64,000 nucleotides of DNA from Roseateles toxinivorans (GTDB lineage: Bacteria > Pseudomonadota > Gammaproteobacteria > Burkholderiales > Burkholderiaceae_C): positions 310,001 to 374,000 of the forward strand of contig NZ_SNXS01000004.1 of the NCBI RefSeq assembly GCF_004362525.1. The letters are read 5' to 3'. A model generated the notes under the pieces. That model did not search any database. It saw nothing but the letters and a program-made list of their open reading frames with translations, and was not told where the DNA came from. Shown one piece after another: positions 57,401 through 64,000 of this stretch. The translations under genes and the position numbers were made by a program. Each line of letters starts with the position of its first letter. Within the stretch, counting starts at the first letter, position 1.

Positions 57401-57651
57401 TGCCGACCTGGAATGCCATCGTCGAGTCGGCCGTGCGGCGCTTCCGGCCCATCGTGCTGACGGCAGCCGCGGCGGTGCTGGCGATGATTCCGCTGTCGCG
57501 CAGCGTGTTCTGGGGGCCGATGGCGGTGGCCATCATGGGCGGCCTGATCGTCGCCACGGCACTGACCCTGCTGGCCTTGCCTGCCATGTATGCGGCCTGG
57601 TTCCGGGTCAAGCGGCCCGAGGACGAAGCGTCGACCTTGGCCTCGCACTGA
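54484..57651 (+). CDS. RND efflux transporter (inner membrane)
   Basis: A 1055-residue pump with 12 membrane helices in two repeats separated by large periplasmic loops. The proton-relay pair of transmembrane helix 4 is Asp433-Asp434 (LLVDDAIIAVE), GTLITAVGFLPIGLA follows, and the N-terminal QDEDPPFTFRAMVVQAFWPGAS segment is typical of this subgroup. It exports hydrophobic or amphiphilic compounds using proton motive force. Co-transcribed with the adaptor. The substrate is unknown. Confidence 0.94.
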   Translation: MSNKPAPTVHHDSSTASRFNISRWALEHAPLTRYLLVVLMVLGFAAYFQLGQDEDPPFTFRAMVVQAFWPGASAQQMAEQVTDKIEKTLQEAPHADKIRSYTKPGESLTVFQLKDSSPAKDVSNTWYQVRKKLGDMRHTLPAGVIGPVFNDEFGDVYGSIFALSADGFTREELREHADAVRQQLLRVTDVAKVEVFGAQPEKLFIEISQKRLAQLGIDMNQVFAQLAAQNAVEGAGVLNAGNENLQVRVAGQLNSVEALKALPIRAVNPVTGMATTLRLADIAKIERAYSDPPAVMVRHQGREVIALGISMAKGGDIIRMGKALKAATAKIEQNLPAGVQMMQVQDQPSAVSRSVGEFVRVLIEAVVIVLLVSFIALGLHTKPLRLDIWPGMVVGITIPLVMAITFVTMFYWGVGLHKISLGSLIIALGLLVDDAIIAVEMMVRKMEEGYDKMRAATYAYDVTAMPMLTGTLITAVGFLPIGLAQSTVGEYTFAIFAVTAAALIISWFVSVYFVPYLGSLLLRNHPRAEGEAHELFDTPFYNRFRHAVNWCVQHRRITIALTIGIFVLGLVGMGKVQQQFFPDSSRPEILVDLWLPEGSTIQQSEEQAKRFEQRMMKEPGVASVSTWIGSGVPRFYLPLDQVFPQSNVSQAIVLPKDLKEREALRKRLPQLLADEFPDVRGRVKLLPNGPPVPYPVQFRVMGTDAKKVREWADQAKAVMRANPNMRGVNDNWNESVKVLRLDIDQDKARALGVSSQTIAQSSRTLLSGSTVGQYREGDKLIDIVLRQPQDERNAISDIANSYLPTSTGRAVPLTQIAKISFNWEPGVLWREGRNYAVTVQGDVIEGLQGPTVSAQLSPLLNELAAKMPPGYTIEVAGAVEESSKGQGSIAAGVPIMLFLTFTLLMLQLKSFSRAMLVFLTGPLGIAGVAGALLLLDRPFGFVALLGVIALMGMIMRNSVILIDQIEQDRERGVPTWNAIVESAVRRFRPIVLTAAAAVLAMIPLSRSVFWGPMAVAIMGGLIVATALTLLALPAMYAAWFRVKRPEDEASTLASH

Positions 57652-57680
57652 GGCGGCTTTTTGCGGACTGGCGGGGCAAA

Positions 57681-57711
57681 TTGGAATTCTGCCCTCGCCA
57701 ACCGCTACAAT
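57681..57711 (+). promoter_or_regulatory. Candidate promoter for tRNA-Leu/tig
   Basis: TTGGAA (57681-57686) and TACAAT (57706-57711) with a 19-base spacer, 69 bases upstream of the tRNA-Leu gene. The spacer is longer than ideal, so the -35 assignment is tentative. Confidence 0.5.
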
Positions 57712-57779
57712 CGCGGGTTTTCCGAATCGCCCCGGGGTGCCGGCTTTGCAAGTAGCAGGGTCGGGGCCCCATACACCTA

Positions 57780-57866
57780 GCGCGGGTGGCGAAATTGGTA
57801 GACGCACCAGGTTTAGGTCCTGACGCCTTCACCGGCGTGCCGGTTCGAGTCCGGCCCCGCGCACCA
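57780..57866 (+). tRNA. tRNA-Leu (anticodon TAG)
   Basis: An 87-base class II tRNA with acceptor GCGCGGG/CCCGCGC, a long variable arm (GCCTTCACCGGCGT), anticodon loop TTTAGGT giving TAG, and encoded CCA. It decodes CTA, the codon repeated in the leuA leader peptide. Confidence 0.97.
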
Positions 57867-57892
57867 GACAACACAGTTCTATGAGTCACAAC

Positions 57893-59200
57893 ATGGCCGT
57901 CACCGTCGAAACCCTCGAAAAGCTCGAACGCCGCATCACGCTCACGCTGGCGGCCGCTGATATCAACACGGAAGTTGAACAGCGCCTCAAGAAACTGGCC
58001 CGCACGGTCAAGGCCGACGGCTTCCGCCCCGGCAAGGTGCCGATGAGCGTGGTTGCCCAGCGCTACGCCTACTCCGTCCAGTACGAAGTCATGAACGACA
58101 AGCTGGGTGAGGCCTTCGCCAGCGCCGCCAACGAGGCCAAGCTGCGCGTTGCCGGCATGCCCCGCATCGCCCAGAAGGAACAGTCGCCCGAGGGCCAGAT
58201 GGACTTCGACGCTACCTTCGAGGTCTATCCCGAAGTCAAGCTCGGTGACCTGAGCGGTGCCGAAGTCGAGCGCATCTCCAGCGAAGTCACCGAGGACGCG
58301 ATCGACAAGACCGTCGAGATCCTGCGCAAGCAGCGCCGTACCTTCGCCCAGCGCCCGGCCGCCGATGTGGCTGCCGATGGCGACCGCGCGACGATCGACT
58401 TCGAAGGCAAGATCGATGGCGAAACCTTCCAGGGCGGCAAGGCCGAGGCCTTCCAGTTCCTGATCGGCGAAGGCCAGATGCTGGAAGCCTTCGAAAAGGC
58501 CGTGCGCGGCATGAAGGCGGGCGAGTCCAAGACCTTCCCGCTGGCCTTCCCGGCCGATTACCACGGCAAGGACGTGGCCGGCAAGGAAGCAGACTTCATG
58601 GTCACCCTGAAGAAGATCGAAGCCCAGCACCTGCCCGAAGTGAACGAAGCGTTCGCCAAGAGCCTGGGCATCAAGGAAGCGACCGTCGAAGCGCTGCGCG
58701 CCGACATCAAGAAGAACCTGGAGCGCGAAGTCAAGTTCCGCGTGCTGGGTCGCAACAAGGCCGCTGTGATGGACGCGCTGGTCAGCGTCGCCGAGCTGGA
58801 CGTGCCCAATGCGCTGATCGCCACCGAAGGCGAGCGCCTGGTTGCCAACGCCCGCGAAGACCTGAAGAAGCGTGGCGTGAAGGATGCCGACACGACGCCG
58901 ATCCCCGAAGAGATCTTCAAGCCGCAAGCCGAGAAGCGCGTGCGCCTGGGTCTGGTCGTGGCCGAGCTGGTGCGTGCCAACAACCTGCAAGCCAAGCCCG
59001 AGCAGCTGCAAGCCCATATCGAAGAGATGTCGCAGAGCTATGAGCGCCCCGCCGACGTGGTGCGCTGGTACCTGAGCGATCGCGAGCGCATGGCCGAGGT
59101 CGAAGCCGTGGTGATCGAGAACAACGTCACCGACTTCGTGCTGAGCCGCGCCAAGGTCACCGACAAGGCCCTGCCTTTCGACGAACTGATGTCGGCCTGA
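57893..59200 (+). CDS. tig: Trigger factor
   Basis: A 435-residue ribosome-associated chaperone and prolyl isomerase. The N-terminal ribosome-binding domain contains the GFRPGKVP signature (residues about 44-51), the FKBP-type domain is in the middle ([21 protein letters not shown]), and the helical C-terminal domain ends the protein. ATG 57893 ([13 protein letters not shown]) matches the family start; ATG 57881 adds four residues. It leads the tig-clpP-clpX-lon order and has a terminator 41 bases downstream of its stop. Confidence 0.95.
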   Translation: MAVTVETLEKLERRITLTLAAADINTEVEQRLKKLARTVKADGFRPGKVPMSVVAQRYAYSVQYEVMNDKLGEAFASAANEAKLRVAGMPRIAQKEQSPEGQMDFDATFEVYPEVKLGDLSGAEVERISSEVTEDAIDKTVEILRKQRRTFAQRPAADVAADGDRATIDFEGKIDGETFQGGKAEAFQFLIGEGQMLEAFEKAVRGMKAGESKTFPLAFPADYHGKDVAGKEADFMVTLKKIEAQHLPEVNEAFAKSLGIKEATVEALRADIKKNLEREVKFRVLGRNKAAVMDALVSVAELDVPNALIATEGERLVANAREDLKKRGVKDADTTPIPEEIFKPQAEKRVRLGLVVAELVRANNLQAKPEQLQAHIEEMSQSYERPADVVRWYLSDRERMAEVEAVVIENNVTDFVLSRAKVTDKALPFDELMSA

Positions 59201-59241
59201 TTGACGCAACACCGGCCGCGACACCTGTTGTAGTGGCCTCA

Positions 59242-59280
59242 CAGGGCACCGCGCCGCAAGGCCGGTGCCCTGGTCTTTTT
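59242..59280 (+). terminator. Rho-independent terminator between tig and clpP
   Basis: CAGGGCACC (59242-59250) and GGTGCCCTG (59264-59272) with a GC-rich loop and a following GTCTTTTT. It should separate tig from clpP at least partly. Confidence 0.9.
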
Positions 59281-59350
59281 CAGGGCCGCTCTTGTGGCCA
59301 CATAATCAGCCCCCACAACACAAGCATCTCCACAAAGGATTCGTACACCC

Positions 59351-59959
59351 ATGAGCGCGCTGGAAACACAAAACCTGGGCATGGTACCCATCGTCATCGA
59401 GCAGTCGGGTCGCGGTGAGCGCGCCTATGACATCTACAGCCGTTTGCTGCGCGAACGCATCATCTTCCTGGTCGGGCCGGTGAATGACCAGTCGGCCAAT
59501 CTGGTGGTGGCGCAGATGCTGTTCCTGGAAAGCGAAAACCCGGACAAGGACATCTTCTTCTACATCAACTCGCCGGGCGGTAGCGTCAGCGCCGGCATGT
59601 CGATCTTCGACACGATGAACTTCATCAAGCCCGAGATCTCGACCCTGTGCATGGGCATGGCCGCCAGCATGGGTGCCTTCCTGCTGGCCGCCGGTGCCAA
59701 GGGCAAGCGCCTGGCTCTGCCGAACTCCAAGATCATGATCCACCAGCCCTCTGGCGGCGCCCAGGGGCAGGCCACGGACATTGAGATCCATGCCCGCGAG
59801 ATCCTCAAGACCCGCGAGCAGCTGAACCGGATACTTGCCGAGCGCACCGGCCAGAGCTACGAAAAGATCGCGCTGGACACCGAGCGCGACAACTATATGA
59901 GTGCCGACGAAGCCCAGGTGTACGGCCTGGTGGATCAGGTCATCGCCAAGCGTCCCTGA
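59351..59959 (+). CDS. clpP: ATP-dependent Clp protease proteolytic subunit
   Basis: A 202-residue serine protease forming a double heptamer ring. The catalytic triad is Ser106 (GMAASMGAF), His131 (IMIHQP) and Asp180 ([10 protein letters not shown]), all in the expected places. The N-terminal propeptide region is short. It works with ClpX, encoded 129 bases downstream, to degrade tagged and regulatory proteins. Confidence 0.98.
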   Translation: MSALETQNLGMVPIVIEQSGRGERAYDIYSRLLRERIIFLVGPVNDQSANLVVAQMLFLESENPDKDIFFYINSPGGSVSAGMSIFDTMNFIKPEISTLCMGMAASMGAFLLAAGAKGKRLALPNSKIMIHQPSGGAQGQATDIEIHAREILKTREQLNRILAERTGQSYEKIALDTERDNYMSADEAQVYGLVDQVIAKRP

Positions 59960-60007
59960 CCCTGCGGGCGCCCCCGGGGCCCCCGGGCGTGCCAATTGCT
60001 GCTCGAA

Positions 60008-60034
60008 GGAGGGCTTATTCCGAATAAGCCCTCC
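60008..60034. terminator. Perfect hairpin between clpP and clpX
   Basis: GGAGGGCTTATT (60008-60019) and AATAAGCCCTCC (60023-60034) form a 12-pair stem with a CCG loop. A broken T-run (CATTTGTTTG) follows, so it probably attenuates rather than completely stops transcription into clpX. It may also stabilise clpP mRNA. Confidence 0.8.
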
Positions 60035-60088
60035 CATTTGTTTGCACTATCATTGAGCAGGCATACCGCCTGACAGACACTCATTCTC

Positions 60089-61357
60089 ATGGCCGACAAA
60101 AAAGGCGCTTCCAGCGAAAAAGTCCTCTACTGCTCCTTCTGCGGAAAGAGCCAACACGAGGTAAAGAAGCTCATAGCCGGACCGTCGGTGTTCATCTGCG
60201 ACGAATGCATAGACCTGTGCATCGACATCATTCGCGATGAAGTCCCGGCCGACGGCGCGACCGCACGCGCGGCCAAGTCGGACCTGCCGGTGCCCAGCGA
60301 GATCAAGGAAAGCCTTGACAGCTATGTGATCGGCCAGGACCCGGCCAAGCGCACGCTTGCCGTGGCGGTTTACAACCACTACAAGCGCCTCAAGCACATG
60401 GCCAGCAACAAGGAGGAAGTGGAGCTCTCGAAGAGCAACATCCTCCTGATCGGCCCCACCGGCTCGGGCAAGACCCTGCTGGCGCAGACGCTGGCCCGCC
60501 TGTTGAACGTGCCCTTCGTGATTGCCGACGCCACCACGCTGACCGAAGCCGGTTATGTGGGTGAGGACGTCGAGAACATCATTCAGAAGCTGCTGCAGAA
60601 CTGCAATTACGACGTCGAACGCGCCCAGCGCGGCATCGTCTACATCGACGAGATCGACAAGATTTCGCGCAAGGCCGACAACCCCTCGATCACCCGCGAT
60701 GTGTCGGGCGAGGGCGTGCAGCAGGCGCTGCTGAAGCTGGTCGAGGGCACGATGGCCTCGGTGCCGCCTCAGGGCGGGCGCAAGCATCCGAACCAGGACT
60801 TCCTGCAGATCGACACGACCAACATCCTGTTCATCTGCGGCGGCGCCTTCGACGGCCTGGAGAAGGTGATACAGAACCGCTCAGAGAAGTCGGGCATCGG
60901 TTTTGGCGCCACCGTCAAGACCAAGTCCGAGAAGCGCGTGTCCGAGGTCTTCCGCGAGGTCGAGCCCGAGGACTTGATCAAATTCGGTCTGATCCCCGAA
61001 CTGGTCGGTCGCCTGCCGGTGATCGCCACCCTGGGCGAGCTGACCGAAGACGCGCTGGTGCAGATACTGACCGAGCCGAAGAACGCCTTGCTCAAGCAGT
61101 ACCAGAAGCTGTTTGCGATGGACGGCGTCGAGCTCGAGATCCGCCCGTCGGCGCTTATGGCCATTGCCCGCAAGGCGCTGGCACGCAAGACCGGCGCCCG
61201 CGGCCTGCGCTCCATCATGGAGCACTCGCTGATCGACACCATGTTCGAATTGCCCGCCTTGGACGGCGTGGCCAAGGTGGTGCTGGACGAGCACAACATC
61301 GATGAAGACGCCAAGCCCCTGCTGGTTTACCGCGAGCAGGCGAAAGTCAGCGCCTGA
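60089..61357 (+). CDS. clpX: Clp protease ATP-binding subunit ClpX
   Basis: A 422-residue AAA+ unfoldase. The zinc-binding N-terminal domain has Cys15, Cys18, Cys37 and Cys40. The AAA+ module has GPTGSGKT (Walker A), [10 protein letters not shown] (Walker B), and the IGFGA loop that contacts ClpP. It recognises substrates and feeds them to ClpP. The lon gene follows after about 100 bases. Confidence 0.98.
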   Translation: MADKKGASSEKVLYCSFCGKSQHEVKKLIAGPSVFICDECIDLCIDIIRDEVPADGATARAAKSDLPVPSEIKESLDSYVIGQDPAKRTLAVAVYNHYKRLKHMASNKEEVELSKSNILLIGPTGSGKTLLAQTLARLLNVPFVIADATTLTEAGYVGEDVENIIQKLLQNCNYDVERAQRGIVYIDEIDKISRKADNPSITRDVSGEGVQQALLKLVEGTMASVPPQGGRKHPNQDFLQIDTTNILFICGGAFDGLEKVIQNRSEKSGIGFGATVKTKSEKRVSEVFREVEPEDLIKFGLIPELVGRLPVIATLGELTEDALVQILTEPKNALLKQYQKLFAMDGVELEIRPSALMAIARKALARKTGARGLRSIMEHSLIDTMFELPALDGVAKVVLDEHNIDEDAKPLLVYREQAKVSA

Positions 61358-61461
61358 TCCCCAGCGCCTGAGACCTGAGGCCAGACCTCACGCGCTGCCT
61401 ACCCACGCGTCTTGCAATTTGACCCCTCGGGCCCAGATGGGTTCGAGAAAGAGAGGTTTTC

Positions 61462-63906
<2,445 letters not shown>

Positions 63907-63922
63907 GTCGGAAAATGCTGCT

Positions 63923-63940
63923 AAGCCCCGCAAAGGGCTT
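63923..63940 (+). terminator. Weak hairpin after lon
   Basis: AAGCCC CGCAAA GGGCTT is a perfect six-pair stem 17 bases after the lon stop but lacks a T-run. It overlaps the -35 region of the promoter that follows. Confidence 0.45.
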
Positions 63941-63968
63941 GCGCAGCAAGTTGAAATCGGCATATAAT
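63939..63968 (+). promoter_or_regulatory. sigma70-type promoter at the right edge
   Basis: A TATAAT box at 63963-63968 and a TTGCGC at 63939-63944 with an 18-base spacer. The strong -10 box and location point to expression of a gene beyond the window, in this lineage often a tRNA gene or hupB; the window does not show which. Confidence 0.65.
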
Positions 63969-64000
63969 TCGAGCTTCGGCGGAAACGAAAACGTTGTTTG

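Overview
The window is a GC-rich bacterial chromosome segment, almost certainly from a betaproteobacterium of the order Burkholderiales and probably the Roseateles/Paucibacter/Rubrivivax side of it. This placement is inferred from gene content and order: ilvB-ilvN-ilvC followed by pssA and leuA, tig-clpP-clpX-lon, an imuA-imuB SOS cassette, hpnCDE, a PEP-CTERM protein, and DUF3106/DUF3619 genes beside a sigma factor. I see no plasmid, prophage, insertion sequence, CRISPR array or rRNA. Three tRNA genes are present. It reads as core chromosome with a few accessory patches.

Layout. 1-5400: a truncated AhpD-like gene, the envelope set tolB-pal-cpoB, a YeeE/YedE sulfur transporter and tcdA. 5400-5680: two tRNA-Lys genes (TTT, CTT) with their own promoter and a terminator. 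5700-19800: accessory metabolism, namely an APC permease, LysR and SDR, a GST, a solute-binding-like protein, an operon of thiol dioxygenase, four-domain rhodanese and diguanylate cyclase, an M14-type peptidase, and an Escherichia-type lysR/lysA pair. 20070-22540: a LexA-boxed imuA-imuB cassette ending in a REP-like inverted repeat. 22540-27400: a J-domain protein, YfcF-type GST, a PEP-CTERM protein, a class V aminotransferase and a TauD-type oxygenase. 27400-33340: membrane (hppA) and soluble (ppa) pyrophosphatases back to back, then a secreted M16 peptidase.

33300-37060: a FemAB-like acyltransferase, glutamine-dependent nadE and, divergently, the PII gene glnB. 37060-40450: a tightly overlapping minus-strand run of ECF sigma factor, DUF3619, DUF3106, RDD protein, dgkA and a LOG-family hydrolase. 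40650-47050: branched-chain amino acid genes ilvB, ilvN, ilvC, then pssA, then leuA behind a leucine-rich leader peptide and attenuator. 47100-53130: a PBP7-type endopeptidase, an IclR regulator, a TIGR03790-type secreted protein and the squalene genes hpnC-hpnD-hpnE. 53220-57650: an RND efflux adaptor and pump behind a TetR-type operator. 57780-64000: tRNA-Leu(TAG), then the protein quality-control genes tig, clpP, clpX and lon, and a strong promoter at the right edge.

The points most worth a second look are the leuA leader attenuator, the SOS cassette without an adjacent dnaE2, the sigma factor/DUF3619/DUF3106 operon, the thiol dioxygenase-rhodanese operon with alternating active and dead rhodanese domains, the nadE/glnB divergent pair, and two perfect hairpins between pssA and leuA. 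I did not find a clearly unprecedented system; these are the best candidates.
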